This document shows, piece after piece, positions 23,967 through 32,620 of a DNA stretch of 64,000 bases (its first letter is position 1; each line of letters starts with the position of its first letter). The stretch is taken from contig NZ_CP007145.1 in NCBI RefSeq assembly GCF_000576555.1, positions 1,612,001 through 1,676,000 of the forward strand, written 5' to 3'. The notes below the pieces were generated by a model. That model was given only the letters and a program-made list of their open reading frames with translations. It had not been told where the DNA came from and did not search any database. Made by a program: the position numbers and the translations under genes. This DNA comes from Hymenobacter swuensis DY53. Its GTDB lineage: Bacteria > Bacteroidota > Bacteroidia > Cytophagales > Hymenobacteraceae.

Positions 23967-26246
23967 ATGCCTCTATTCTGCTCCCGTGCCGCGTTGCTGG
24001 CGGCCTTGCTGTACGCCACTGCTCCGGCGGCCTTCGCCCAGACCAAACCTGCCACCACTCAGCCCAAGTCAACCGCTGCCAGCTCTGCCAACCGCCAGCA
24101 ACTGCTACTGGCCAACGAGGCCAAAATTGACCAGCTGCTGAAGAAACTCACGCTGGAAGAAAAAATTGCCATGATCCATGCCAATTCCTCCTTCACTTCG
24201 GGTGGAGTAAAGCGGTTGGGTATCCCGGAAATAACCACCTCCGATGGCCCCCACGGCGTGCGTCCTGAGCACGGCCGTGACTGGACCCTCGATGAGGGAG
24301 TGAATGACTCCGGCACCTACCTGCCCACGGGCAATACGCTGGCCGCTACCTGGAATCCGACGCTGGGATACGCTTTTGGCACAGTGCTGGGCTCGGAAGC
24401 CAATTTCCGGGGCAAGGATATCATTCTGGGCCCCGGCATCAACATCATCCGCACGCCCCTGAACGGCCGCAACTTCGAATATCTGAGCGAGGATCCGTAC
24501 CTGATTTCGAAAATGGTGGTCGGCTACATTCGCGGGGTGCAGGACCAGGGTGTATCGGCCTGCGTGAAGCATTACGCAGCCAACAACCAGGAACTGCACC
24601 GCAACGATATTGACGTGAACATGAGCGAGCGGGCTCTGCGGGAGCTGTACCTGCCGGGCTTTCAGGCCGCCGTGCAGGAAGGAGGTGTACACACGCTCAT
24701 GGGTTCTTACAACAAGTTTCGGGGCCAGTACGCCACCCACAACGCCTACCTGATGAACGACATCCTGAAAGGGGAGTGGGGCTTCAAAGGGCTTGTGATA
24801 AGCGACTGGGGCTCGGTGCACGACACCCAGCAGGGCTTGCGTAACGGCACCGATCTGGAAATGGGTACCGACCTCTCCCTGATGTACAGCAGCGTCGACC
24901 AGACCGCCAGTGCCGGGATGCCGGCTCTCACCCCGGCCCTCTACGACCGGTTTTTCTTCGGTACTGCCGCCCTGGAAGCCGTAAAGAAGGATAAGTCGCT
25001 GGAGCCCCTGCTCGACGACAAAGTGCGCCGGATTCTGCGGGTGATGTACAAAACCAACATGCTGGACGGGGCTAAACGCGCCAAGGGGGAGTACAGCACG
25101 CCGGCCCACCAGGCCACGGCCCTGAAGGTAGCCGAGGAAGGCATGGTGCTGCTTAAGAATGAAGGCAACGTGCTGCCCTTGCGCAAAACCGCCAAAACTT
25201 ACGCCGTTATTGGGGCCAACGCTACCCGGGAGAATGCGCTGGGCGGCGGTAGCTCGCAGGTGAAGGCCAAGTATGAGATTACGCCGCTGGCCGGTCTACA
25301 GAAAGCCCTCGGGCCTAACGCGAAAATTACTTACGCGCCCGGCTACAAAATTGCCCGCGACCAGTCTGCCGATCCGCAGCTGATTGCCCAGGCTGTAGCC
25401 GCCGCCAAAGCCGCCGAGGTAGTCATTATCGTGGGCGGTGCTACCCACGGCTATGACTATAAGGTGTGGAGCGACAATGCCTACGATGCCGAGGGCTACG
25501 ACAAGCCCGATATGAAAATGCCCTTCGGCCAAGACGAGCTGATTAAGGCTGTATTGGCGGTCAACCCCAACACGGTGGTGGTACTCATGAACGGCGGCCC
25601 TATCGATGTATCGGCGTGGGCGGGACAGGCCAAAGGTATTGTGGAGGCTTGGTACCCCGGTATGGAAGGCGGTACTGCGCTGGCGCGTGTGCTGTTTGGC
25701 GACGTAAACCCCTCCGGTAAGCTGCCCATGACCTTCCCCGTGAAGCTTGAAGATTCGCCGGCCCACAAGCTGGGCGAATACCCCAGCACCCCCGGCGACC
25801 CATTGAAGCAGACGTACAAGGAGGATGTTTTTGTAGGCTACCGTTATTTCGACACGTACAACGTAGCTCCGCAGTTTGCCTTCGGCCACGGCCTGAGCTA
25901 CACCTCGTTTGAATACGGCAGGCTGGCAGTCAAACCCACCAGCCAGGGCGCCACTGCCACGCTCACCGTGCGCAACACCGGCAAAGTAGCCGGGGCCGAA
26001 GTAGTGCAACTCTACGTGCATGACGACCAGGCCAGTGTGAATCGCCCCGAGAAGGAGCTCAAAGCCTTCGAAAAGGTTTTCCTCAAGCCCGGCGAAACCA
26101 AAACCGTTACACTTACTCTCGGCTCCGACGCCTTCCGCTTCTACGACGAAGCCAAAAAGCAATGGGTCTTGGAACCCGGCCAGTTCACCCTGCAAGTTGG
26201 CAGCTCCTCCCGCGACATCCGCCAGACCGGAACGGTGAAGCTGTGA
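23967..26246 (+). CDS. glycoside hydrolase family 3 beta-glucosidase, exported
   Basis: The product is 759 residues with a signal peptide (…APAAFAQ). The N-terminal GH3 barrel contains 'SDGPHGVRPE', the substrate-binding KHYAANNQE, and the nucleophile D280 in VISDWGSVHD. The second alpha/beta domain starts near 'AEEGMVLLKNEGNVLPL'. There is no PA14 insert. The last ~115 residues are the fibronectin-III-like domain (GYRYFDTYNVAPQFAFGHGLSYTSF…). Such enzymes release glucose from beta-linked oligosaccharides in the periplasm. A terminator lies inside an inverted repeat downstream. No SusC/SusD pair is nearby, so this is not an obvious PUL. Confidence 0.93.
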   Translation: MPLFCSRAALLAALLYATAPAAFAQTKPATTQPKSTAASSANRQQLLLANEAKIDQLLKKLTLEEKIAMIHANSSFTSGGVKRLGIPEITTSDGPHGVRPEHGRDWTLDEGVNDSGTYLPTGNTLAATWNPTLGYAFGTVLGSEANFRGKDIILGPGINIIRTPLNGRNFEYLSEDPYLISKMVVGYIRGVQDQGVSACVKHYAANNQELHRNDIDVNMSERALRELYLPGFQAAVQEGGVHTLMGSYNKFRGQYATHNAYLMNDILKGEWGFKGLVISDWGSVHDTQQGLRNGTDLEMGTDLSLMYSSVDQTASAGMPALTPALYDRFFFGTAALEAVKKDKSLEPLLDDKVRRILRVMYKTNMLDGAKRAKGEYSTPAHQATALKVAEEGMVLLKNEGNVLPLRKTAKTYAVIGANATRENALGGGSSQVKAKYEITPLAGLQKALGPNAKITYAPGYKIARDQSADPQLIAQAVAAAKAAEVVIIVGGATHGYDYKVWSDNAYDAEGYDKPDMKMPFGQDELIKAVLAVNPNTVVVLMNGGPIDVSAWAGQAKGIVEAWYPGMEGGTALARVLFGDVNPSGKLPMTFPVKLEDSPAHKLGEYPSTPGDPLKQTYKEDVFVGYRYFDTYNVAPQFAFGHGLSYTSFEYGRLAVKPTSQGATATLTVRNTGKVAGAEVVQLYVHDDQASVNRPEKELKAFEKVFLKPGETKTVTLTLGSDAFRFYDEAKKQWVLEPGQFTLQVGSSSRDIRQTGTVKL

Positions 26247-26525
26247 GATGGTGAAATTGGGAAGGGTGAAGTTGTGAGAGGGGATGGGGAACCCGTCATT
26301 GCGAGGCGGAGCCGAAGCTAATCCGTCCTTCTTGAAGCTCCCATCGTTGACCCATTCCAAAGCCCCTGACGCCCACCCGGACGTTAGGGGCTTTTCTGTA
26401 TGACAAGGCTTCGCGCGCTGAAAAGGATGGGTTAGCTTCGCTGTCCTTCGGGTGCTTCGGCTCCGCCTCGCAATGACGTTTCACCACTTCACAATTTCAC
26501 CTTTCACCACTTCACAACTTCGCCG
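26247..26525. repeat. nested inverted repeats surrounding a terminator
   Basis: Several palindromes are stacked around one centre. The outermost GGTGAAATTGGGAAGGGTGA-type words match TTCACCACTTCACAATTTCA-type words at 26480-26520. Inside them, 26294-26318 (CGTCATTGCGAGGCGGAGCC…) is a perfect 25-bp inverted copy of 26454-26478, continued by CTAATCC/GGGTTAGC. At the centre is a terminator stem (26359-26395). The 25-bp arm resembles the CGTCATTGCGAG…GAAGC motif that I recall as widespread in bacterial intergenic regions; this is from memory, not a search. Confidence 0.8.
26359..26396 (+). terminator. intrinsic terminator of the GH3 gene
   Basis: AAAGCCCCTGACG at 26359-26371 pairs with CGTTAGGGGCTTT at 26382-26394, with one mismatch, and is followed by TTCT. 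It lies 113 bases after the GH3 stop because an inverted repeat stands between. Confidence 0.7.
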
Positions 26526-26531
26526 CCGGCT

Positions 26532-26539
26532 TACCTTTG
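26532..26539 (+). promoter_or_regulatory. -7 promoter element TACCTTTG directly before tatD
   Basis: TACCTTTG is an exact TAnnTTTG match and ends only four bases before the tatD ATG at 26544. Transcription would start at or within a few bases of the start codon, so the mRNA is probably leaderless. Confidence 0.5.
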
Positions 26540-26543
26540 CGGC

Positions 26544-27326
26544 ATGCAGTTTTCCGATTCGCACGCCCACGTTTACTCCGAGCAGTTCAAGCCTGACCAG
26601 GATGAGATGCTGCTTCGCGCCTTTGAGGCCGGGGTAGAAACTATCTTCATGCCCAATATCGACCACGACAGCATCGACGCTATGCTGGAGGTGGAGGCCC
26701 GCTACCCCAACCAGTGTTTCGCTCAGATGGGCCTGCACCCCTGCCACGTCACCCGCAACTTCGAGCGGGAGCTGTATGAGGTAGAAACCTGGCTCAACCA
26801 GCGGCCCTTCGCGGCGGTAGGGGAGTGCGGCATTGATTTGTACTGGGATAAAACCCTGCTCACGGAGCAACAGGAAGCCCTGCGTATTCAGGTGGCCCTG
26901 GCCAAAAAGCATAACCTGCCGCTGGTACTGCACACCCGTGACGCCTTCCGCGAAGCCGCCGACATCATCACGGCCGCTCAGGATGGCACGCTGCGGGGCG
27001 TGTTTCACTGCTTCTCGGGCACGCGCGAGGAGGCGGAAGAAGTTATCCGGCTGGGCTTCCGGTTAGGCATTGGCGGGGTGTCTACCTTCAAGAATGGGGG
27101 CCTTGATAAAGTGCTGCCCGGCCTGGGCTTGGAGCACCTACTGCTGGAAACCGATGCTCCTTACCTTGCTCCTGTGCCGCACCGGGGCAAACGCAACGAG
27201 CCCGCTTACATTCCGCTGGTAGCCTACCGCGTAGCCGAAATCTTAGGCGTAACCGGCGCCGAAGTAGCCGCTGCCACTACCCGCAACACCCTGGAACTGT
27301 TCGGGGAAGCCGGGCGACTGAAGTAG
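26544..27326 (+). CDS. tatD: TatD family metal-dependent hydrolase
   Basis: The product is 260 residues. Metal ligands of the TatD amidohydrolase fold are visible in FSDSHAHVYSE (two His), VGECGIDLYWD (Glu), LVLHTRDAF (His), VFHCFSG (His) and LLETDAPYLAP (Asp). Family members are 3'-5' DNases or RNases of the cytoplasm linked to DNA repair and RNA quality control. The ATG at 26544 lies four bases after a perfect -7 box, so translation is probably leaderless. The asparaginase gene follows 87 bases downstream. Confidence 0.93.
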   Translation: MQFSDSHAHVYSEQFKPDQDEMLLRAFEAGVETIFMPNIDHDSIDAMLEVEARYPNQCFAQMGLHPCHVTRNFERELYEVETWLNQRPFAAVGECGIDLYWDKTLLTEQQEALRIQVALAKKHNLPLVLHTRDAFREAADIITAAQDGTLRGVFHCFSGTREEAEEVIRLGFRLGIGGVSTFKNGGLDKVLPGLGLEHLLLETDAPYLAPVPHRGKRNEPAYIPLVAYRVAEILGVTGAEVAAATTRNTLELFGEAGRLK

Positions 27327-27413
27327 CAGGTCCATAGAACGTCATTCTTGACTTAGCTCGGAACAGCGTTCTGTTTCGGTTGCTAACTTGCCGCTCCACC
27401 CAATCTGCCACCC

Positions 27414-28463
27414 GTGTCTGCACCCGATAACCGCCCGCAAACGTCTATTCTGATAATTTACACCGGCGGCACCGTCGGAATGGCCTATAACAAACGGGGC
27501 GAGCTGGTGCCCATGAATTTCGAGCAGATCCGGAAACGGATGCCTGAGCTGCGCCAGCTCAACATGCAGGTAGACGTTACCAACCTCGGCGACCCAATTG
27601 ATTCCAGCAACGTAACAGCGCAGGACTGGCTGCGGCTGGCGGCGCTTATCCAGGAAAACTACGCCCGCTACGATGGTTTCGTGGTGTTGCATGGTACCGA
27701 CACTATGGCCTACTCGGCGGCGGCGCTCAGCTTTCTGCTGGAGAGCCTGGGTAAAACGGTGGTATTTACCGGCGCGCAGGTGCCCGTGGGCCGCATCCGC
27801 ACCGACGCCCGCCGTAATCTGGTTACGGCCCTGGAAATGGCCGCCGCCCGTCACCCCATGGCTGACACCGTACGCGTGCCCGAGGTGTGCCTGTTCTTCA
27901 ACGACCAGCTCATTCGGGGCAACCGGGCCAAGAAGGTGGAGAGCCAGCAGTACAACGCCTTCCGCTCCGAGAATTATCCGTCCCTTGCGGAGGCTGGTAT
28001 CGAGCTGGTTTTCAAAGATGAACAGATTCGGCGGTTGCCTGATACGCCTCTGCGGGTGCATCAGCAGCTGGAAGAAAATGTCACCATTCTGCATCTGTTT
28101 CCTGGTCTTACAGAGCGGATGGTGCGCGCCCAGCTCGAAGCCCCTTACTTGCGCGGCGCAGTGCTGCTCACGTATGGCTCCGGTAATGCACCCACGGCTC
28201 CCTGGTTTCTGCAGGCCCTGCGCGACGCAACGGACCAGGGGCTGTTGCTGCTCAACGTGAGCCAGTGCGAAGAAGGCCGGGTGCTCCAGGGGCGCTACGA
28301 AACCAGCGCCCATTTCACCGATCTGGGCGTTATCGGGGGCGATGATATTACGGTGGAAGCAGCTATTACCAAGCTGATGTTTGTGCTGGGCCTCAATGAG
28401 AAACCAACCCGGACGCGCCACCTGCTCACCCAGGACCTACGCGGTGAAATCACAATAATGTAG
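27414..28463 (+). CDS. ansA: type I L-asparaginase
   Basis: The product is 349 residues. The two catalytic Thr sites are clear: the N-terminal ILIIYTGGTVGMA and the VLHGTDTMAYSA motif (near residue 90). QVPVGRIRTDARRNL follows and matches the cytoplasmic type I enzymes. There is no signal peptide, which also fits type I. It converts L-asparagine to aspartate and ammonia. The start is a GTG at 27414, because the conserved strand begins about 11 residues later and no ATG precedes it. Confidence 0.92.
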   Translation: MSAPDNRPQTSILIIYTGGTVGMAYNKRGELVPMNFEQIRKRMPELRQLNMQVDVTNLGDPIDSSNVTAQDWLRLAALIQENYARYDGFVVLHGTDTMAYSAAALSFLLESLGKTVVFTGAQVPVGRIRTDARRNLVTALEMAAARHPMADTVRVPEVCLFFNDQLIRGNRAKKVESQQYNAFRSENYPSLAEAGIELVFKDEQIRRLPDTPLRVHQQLEENVTILHLFPGLTERMVRAQLEAPYLRGAVLLTYGSGNAPTAPWFLQALRDATDQGLLLLNVSQCEEGRVLQGRYETSAHFTDLGVIGGDDITVEAAITKLMFVLGLNEKPTRTRHLLTQDLRGEITIM

Positions 28464-28543
28464 CGGAAGGCGCGGCCGGGGCTTGCGTATCCCGAAAATC
28501 GGGTGTTATTTTGCGCCACCTAACCGCATCCCCGATGCATCCT

Positions 28544-28631
28544 AGAGAGGTGTCCGAGTGGTTGAAGGAGCACGCCTGGAAAGTGTGTATGGGTCTAAAG
28601 CTCATCGTGGGTTCGAATCCCATCCTCTCTG
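28544..28631 (+). tRNA. tRNA-Ser (anticodon GGA)
   Basis: An 88-base cloverleaf is present. The acceptor stem AGAGAGG (28544-28550) pairs with CCTCTCT (28624-28630), followed by the discriminator G. The anticodon stem CACGC/GTGTG encloses the loop CTGGAAA with anticodon GGA. A long variable arm typical of serine tRNAs and the T-loop GGTTCGAATCC are present. CCA is not encoded. A strong terminator follows four bases later. Confidence 0.95.
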
Positions 28632-28634
28632 CTG

Positions 28635-28669
28635 AAAGTCCGTTTGCAAGCTGCAAACGGACTTTTTTT
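28635..28669 (+). terminator. intrinsic terminator of tRNA-Ser
   Basis: AGTCCGTTTGC (28637-28647) and GCAAACGGACT (28653-28663) form a perfect 11-bp stem with a five-base loop, extended by A-T pairs and followed by seven T. Confidence 0.95.
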
Positions 28670-28773
28670 GTTTTCCACAATCTTCAATGATAAAACGCGG
28701 CTGCCCGTCTCGGCAAGGCAGCCGGATACAGAGTAGTAGACCGTGAGGGCGGAATTACCGTTGAAGGCCGACT

Positions 28774-29478
28774 ATGAAACGACCCTATGTAATCTGCCAC
28801 ATGATGTCCTCCGTGGACGGAAAGATTCTGAGTGCAAACTGGAAGGATAAGGAACTGACCAACACCTTCTCCGGTTACTTTGAGCAGTACCACGACACGT
28901 TCACCAGCGAGGCCTGGATGTGCGGGCGCGTGACGATGGAGCGCGACTTCTCGGGCGGCGTGCAGCCCGATCTGCAGCCGGCCCCGCATCCGATAGCACG
29001 CGAGCCGTTCATTGGGGATGCGCAGGCTACGTCCTTTGCCATAGCCGTGGACGCGCACGGTAAGCTGGGTTGGGACAGCAACGCCACCGGCGGCGACCAT
29101 CTGATAGAAATCCTTACCGAACAGGTCAGCGACGAGTACCTGTACTACTTGCAGCGGCAGCGGATTTCCTACCTGTTCGCCGGGAAAGAGGAAATTGACT
29201 TTGCCTCGGCCCTGGAGCAACTGGCAACCTTGTTCCCCATTCAGACGCTGATGCTGGAAGGCGGTGGCCACCTGAATGGCTCCCTGCTCAACGCCGGCCT
29301 GATTGACGAGTTGAGCCTGCTGCTACTACCCATTGCCGACGGCACGGCCCAGTCGCCCACCACCTTCGAGGTGAGCGACTACCTCAAAAAAGGTGCTGCT
29401 ACCCGCCTACATCTGGTCCAGGTGCAACAGTTGGATAACGACGTAGTGTGGCTGAAATACCGCTTTAGAGCGGTATAA
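28774..29478 (+). CDS. RibD C-terminal / dihydrofolate-reductase-fold protein
   Basis: The product is 234 residues. 'PYVICHMMSSVDGKI' at the start, 'ISYLFAGKEEIDFASALEQLA' and the motif TLMLEGGGHLNGSLLNAGLIDEL match the RibD_C (DHFR-like) reductase family. That family includes the riboflavin pathway reductase and many stand-alone NADPH-dependent reductases. The deaminase domain of RibD is absent, and no riboflavin genes are near, so a general reductase is more likely than RibD. A TACCGTTG box at 28756-28763, one base off consensus, may be its promoter. Confidence 0.85.
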   Translation: MKRPYVICHMMSSVDGKILSANWKDKELTNTFSGYFEQYHDTFTSEAWMCGRVTMERDFSGGVQPDLQPAPHPIAREPFIGDAQATSFAIAVDAHGKLGWDSNATGGDHLIEILTEQVSDEYLYYLQRQRISYLFAGKEEIDFASALEQLATLFPIQTLMLEGGGHLNGSLLNAGLIDELSLLLLPIADGTAQSPTTFEVSDYLKKGAATRLHLVQVQQLDNDVVWLKYRFRAV

Positions 29479-29512
29479 ACGCACTTGCTGTTTTGGAAGT
29501 GGATTAAAATGA

Positions 29513-29546
29513 AACGGCCTGCTTCCAGCATTGGAAGCAGGCCGTT
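29513..29546. terminator. shared two-way terminator hairpin
   Basis: AACGGCCTGCTTCCA (29513-29527) and its perfect inverted copy (29532-29546) form a 15-bp stem with a four-base loop between the convergent stops of the RibD_C gene and the enoyl-CoA hydratase gene. T runs are short. Confidence 0.75.
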
Positions 29547-29567
29547 CAACAGTACAGCGGTGCGCAT

Positions 29568-30329
29568 TTACCGGCTCTTGAACTGCTGAATAGCGTCGCG
29601 GGTGAAGTCCGACAGCACCAGCCGTCCGCTGATGGCGGCGCGCTCGGGTAGTAGCTGGTCCCAGTGCCCGGTGCCCTGCCAGATAACCTGTTTCAGGTCC
29701 GTCAGGGCCTCCGGATTGTAGGCCGCTAACTTGGTGGCAAAGGCCAGTACGGCCGCATCCAGCGCCTCAATGGAATCGACTACCTCAGCGTACAGCCCTT
29801 TTTCCCGCGCCCAATCGGCGCTCCGGAATTCTGCCGCGTCCAGGGCCAGTTGGGCAAAGGCGGCGGTGCCGATCTTGCGCTCCACAGCCGGTCCTACCAC
29901 AAACGGCCCGATTCCGACCACCAGCTCGCTCAGCTTTACCGAAGCTTGGCTGGTAGCGAAACAGTAGTCGGTAGCGGCTGCCACGCCCACACCGCCGCCA
30001 ATGGCCTTGCCCTGCACCCGCCCGATGATGATTTTGGACGAGGTGCGGCAGGCATTAATCACCTTCGCGAAGCCGGAGAAAAATGCCAGGCCCTGGGTTT
30101 CGTCCTCAATGGCAATCAACTCATCGAAGCTGGCCCCGGCGCAGAAGGTTTTTTCGCCTTCACTTTTCAGGATGATAACCTTAGTTTCCGCCGCCTGACT
30201 TACGGTGCTGATGGTTTCGGCGAGTTGGGTGAGCAGCGCGCCGGGCAAAGAGTTGTGGCTGGGATGGAAAAAGCTGATAGTGCTGATGCCTTCCGAAGTG
30301 GTAGTGGCGGTAACGGTTCCTGTTTGCAT
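29568..30329 (-). CDS. enoyl-CoA hydratase/isomerase family protein of the paa cluster
   Basis: The product is 253 residues with a crotonase fold. The oxyanion-hole motifs are FCAGASFDEL (near residue 62) and IIGRVQGKAIGGGVGVAAATDYCFA (near 100-124). The catalytic glutamates of true hydratases are not evident: the site reads ELVVGIGPFVVG. It is the last gene of the paa cluster. It could be the 2,3-dehydroadipyl-CoA hydratase PaaF, but divergence at the catalytic loop leaves this open. A shared hairpin terminator follows. Confidence 0.8.
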   Translation of the reverse strand: MQTGTVTATTTSEGISTISFFHPSHNSLPGALLTQLAETISTVSQAAETKVIILKSEGEKTFCAGASFDELIAIEDETQGLAFFSGFAKVINACRTSSKIIIGRVQGKAIGGGVGVAAATDYCFATSQASVKLSELVVGIGPFVVGPAVERKIGTAAFAQLALDAAEFRSADWAREKGLYAEVVDSIEALDAAVLAFATKLAAYNPEALTDLKQVIWQGTGHWDQLLPERAAISGRLVLSDFTRDAIQQFKSR

Positions 30330-30352
30330 GTGGGGAAATAGTAGGTAAACAG

Positions 30353-30386
30353 CCGGTCATGTTTCGGCAAGCGCAGCATGACGGGC
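30353..30386. repeat. short degenerate copy of the paa intergenic palindrome
   Basis: GTCATG at 30356-30361 and GCATGAC at 30376-30382 enclose TTTCGGCAAGC. It is the same layout as the short copy at 36419-36449 with base changes. It lies between paaZ and the downstream hydratase. Confidence 0.55.
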
Positions 30387-30394
30387 TGAATGGT

Positions 30395-32446
30395 TTACGC
30401 TTGATCTTTCTTTTTCACCATCGTCAGGATGGTGGCTACGGCTACGGTTTCGCCGGTTTCGTCGGACACGTCTACCAACCAGCGTACGATGCCTTTGGCT
30501 ACGTCCTCGGCGTCGCGCTTTTCCTGGCCTATTTTCTCCTTCACAGTCAGCTTCACGCCGATGGTCATGCCGGGGTACACGGGCTTGGTAAAGCGGCACT
30601 CATCGAGGCCGTAGTTGAGCAGCACGGGCCCTTTGCGCGGGTCCACGAACATGCCGGCGGCTTTGCTCAGAACGTAGTAGCCATGCGCCACGCGTCCCGT
30701 AAACAGCGTGCCATCCAGGGAAGTAGCATCGACGTGGGCGTAGAAATTGTCGCCGGACACCTGCGCGAAGTTGGTGATATCGGCTTCCGTGACGGTGTGA
30801 CGATGCGTAGTGTAGGTCTGCCCGATTTCCAGCTCCTCGAAGTAGTGCTGGAAAGGGTGCTTGTCCTTCTCAATCTGCTTGGCCTTCGGCTGATATACTT
30901 CCGTAATGGCTGTAATCATGCTCGGGGAGCCCTGAATGGCAACGCGCTGCATGAAGTGCTCCACGCCGCGCATGCCGCCCATTTCCTGTCCGCCGCCGGC
31001 CCGGCCGGGGCCGCCGTGGACCAGCAGCGGCAGCGGCGAGCCGTGGCCGGTGCTTTCCTTGGCTACCTCGCCGTTGAGCACCAGGATGCGGCCATGGTGC
31101 GTGGCTGCGCCCAGCACAAAGTCCTGCGCCACGCTGGGGTCGTTGGTGGCCACGGAGCACACTAAAGAGCCTTTGCCCAGGTTCGACAAGGCAATGGCTT
31201 CATCCACATCATTGTAGGGCATCAGCGTGGCCACCGGGCCGAATGCTTCTATTTCGTGGGTGTCGGTGAATTTGAACGGCTCGGAGTTCAGCAGCACAAT
31301 CGGCGACATGAACGCGCCCACCTTACAATCGCCTCCAATTACCTGCACGTTGTCCAAGTCGCCATACACAATGGGCGTGTTTTTGGCGAGCTGCTGCACC
31401 TGCTGGCGTACTTTCTTCACTTGGTCCAGGCCGGCCAGCGCGCCCATGCGCACGCCCTCGGCCTGCGGGTGCCCGATGGTGGTCTGGGCCAGGGCTTTGC
31501 CTAGTGCAATCTGCACGTCTTCCACTAGGTTCTGGGGCACGATGATGCGGCGGATAGCAGTGCATTTCTGCCCGGCTTTGGCCGTCATTTCCTTGCGCAC
31601 CTCCTTGATGAACAGGTCGAACTCAGGCGTGCCCGGCACGGCATCCGGACCCAGCACGGCGGAGTTCAGCGAGTCGGCCTCCAGGTTGAAGGGCACGGCT
31701 TCGGCAATAACGCGCGAGTGGGCCTTCAGCTTGCGGCCGGTTTCGGCCGAGCCGGTGAAGGTTACCACATCCTGATACGTAACATGGTCGAGGATGCCGT
31801 GGCCGGTACCGCACACGAGTTGCAGCGCGCCTTCGGGTAGAATCCTAGACTTGATGATTTCACGCACAACCGCTTCCGTGAGGTAGGCCGAGGGGAGGGC
31901 CGGCTTCACAATGGCGGGCATGCCAGCCAGCAGGTTCACCGCAATTTTTTCCAGCATCCCCCAGATGGGGAAGTTGTAGGCGTTGATGTGCACCGCCACG
32001 CCTTCCTTGGGCACCAGAATGTGGTGGCCGATGAAGTTGCCGGCCTTTGACAGCGCAATCGGGTCCGACTCCACGTAGAACGGCTTGTCGGGGAATTTGC
32101 GGCGCAGGGAGGCGTTGGCGAACAGGTTGCCAATACCGCCTTCAATGTCAATCCAGGAGTCGGCGCGGGTGGCGCCGCTTCGGTAGCTCAGGGTGTAGAA
32201 ATCCTCCTTCTTGTTGTCGAGGTGCAGGGCCAGGGCCTTAATCATACGGCCCCGCTCGTGGAAGGTCATTTTGCGCAGGGCTTTGTTGCCCACACGACGG
32301 CCGTAATCCAGCATCGCCTCAAAGTCAAGACCCTCACCGTTGGCAATGGCCACGACTTCGCCGGTGCTGGCGTCGTAGAGTTCCTGCTGGTCGCCGGTGC
32401 CGGCCATCCAGCGGCCCAGGGCGTAGTTTTCGAGTAGTTCAGGCAT
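30395..32446 (-). CDS. paaZ: bifunctional oxepin-CoA hydrolase / 3-oxo-5,6-dehydrosuberyl-CoA semialdehyde dehydrogenase PaaZ
   Basis: The product is 683 residues. The N-terminal aldehyde dehydrogenase domain (about 1-510) has KAGQKCTAIRRI with the catalytic Cys. The C-terminal MaoC-type hydratase domain (about 535-680) has VSGDNFYAHVD with the catalytic Asp/His. This two-domain order is that of PaaZ, which hydrolyses oxepin-CoA and oxidises the resulting semialdehyde in aerobic phenylacetate breakdown. I chose the ATG at 32446 (MPELLENYALG); an ATG at 32470 adds eight non-conserved residues. Separate inverted repeats flank the gene. Confidence 0.95.
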   Translation of the reverse strand: MPELLENYALGRWMAGTGDQQELYDASTGEVVAIANGEGLDFEAMLDYGRRVGNKALRKMTFHERGRMIKALALHLDNKKEDFYTLSYRSGATRADSWIDIEGGIGNLFANASLRRKFPDKPFYVESDPIALSKAGNFIGHHILVPKEGVAVHINAYNFPIWGMLEKIAVNLLAGMPAIVKPALPSAYLTEAVVREIIKSRILPEGALQLVCGTGHGILDHVTYQDVVTFTGSAETGRKLKAHSRVIAEAVPFNLEADSLNSAVLGPDAVPGTPEFDLFIKEVRKEMTAKAGQKCTAIRRIIVPQNLVEDVQIALGKALAQTTIGHPQAEGVRMGALAGLDQVKKVRQQVQQLAKNTPIVYGDLDNVQVIGGDCKVGAFMSPIVLLNSEPFKFTDTHEIEAFGPVATLMPYNDVDEAIALSNLGKGSLVCSVATNDPSVAQDFVLGAATHHGRILVLNGEVAKESTGHGSPLPLLVHGGPGRAGGGQEMGGMRGVEHFMQRVAIQGSPSMITAITEVYQPKAKQIEKDKHPFQHYFEELEIGQTYTTHRHTVTEADITNFAQVSGDNFYAHVDATSLDGTLFTGRVAHGYYVLSKAAGMFVDPRKGPVLLNYGLDECRFTKPVYPGMTIGVKLTVKEKIGQEKRDAEDVAKGIVRWLVDVSDETGETVAVATILTMVKKKDQA

Positions 32447-32467
32447 GGTGGTTTTTTGCGTGGACCT

Positions 32468-32619
32468 CATCCCCTAGCCCCCTCTCCTCAGGGATAGAGG
32501 AAACTAGCTGCTAGCTTCCTAGCTGACAAGCTGGATCAAAGAGAATGAGGTAGAGTGAATTTGTCTAGACCTAAAAACTAGTCTCCCTCTCCCTTTGGAG
32601 AGAGTGCTAGGGGGGGAGG
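32468..32619. repeat. long imperfect inverted repeat between paaZ and paaJ
   Basis: The left arm 32468-32507 (CATCCCCTAGCCCCCTCTCC…CTAG) and right arm 32578-32619 (CTAGTCTCCCTCTCC…GGGGGGGAGG) pair over about 40 positions with several mismatches. The sequence between them has its own CTAG-rich stem. It is unrelated in sequence to the other paa repeats and so is a separate family. Confidence 0.75.
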
Positions 32620-32620
32620 T

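Noticed and set aside
23967..26246. A polysaccharide utilisation locus around the GH3 gene
   Set aside because: No SusC, SusD, or regulator gene is present within the window near it.
28544..28631. tRNA-Ser as an attachment site for an island
   Set aside because: The tRNA is followed by its own terminator and normal genes. No integrase or second copy of the tRNA 3' end was noticed.
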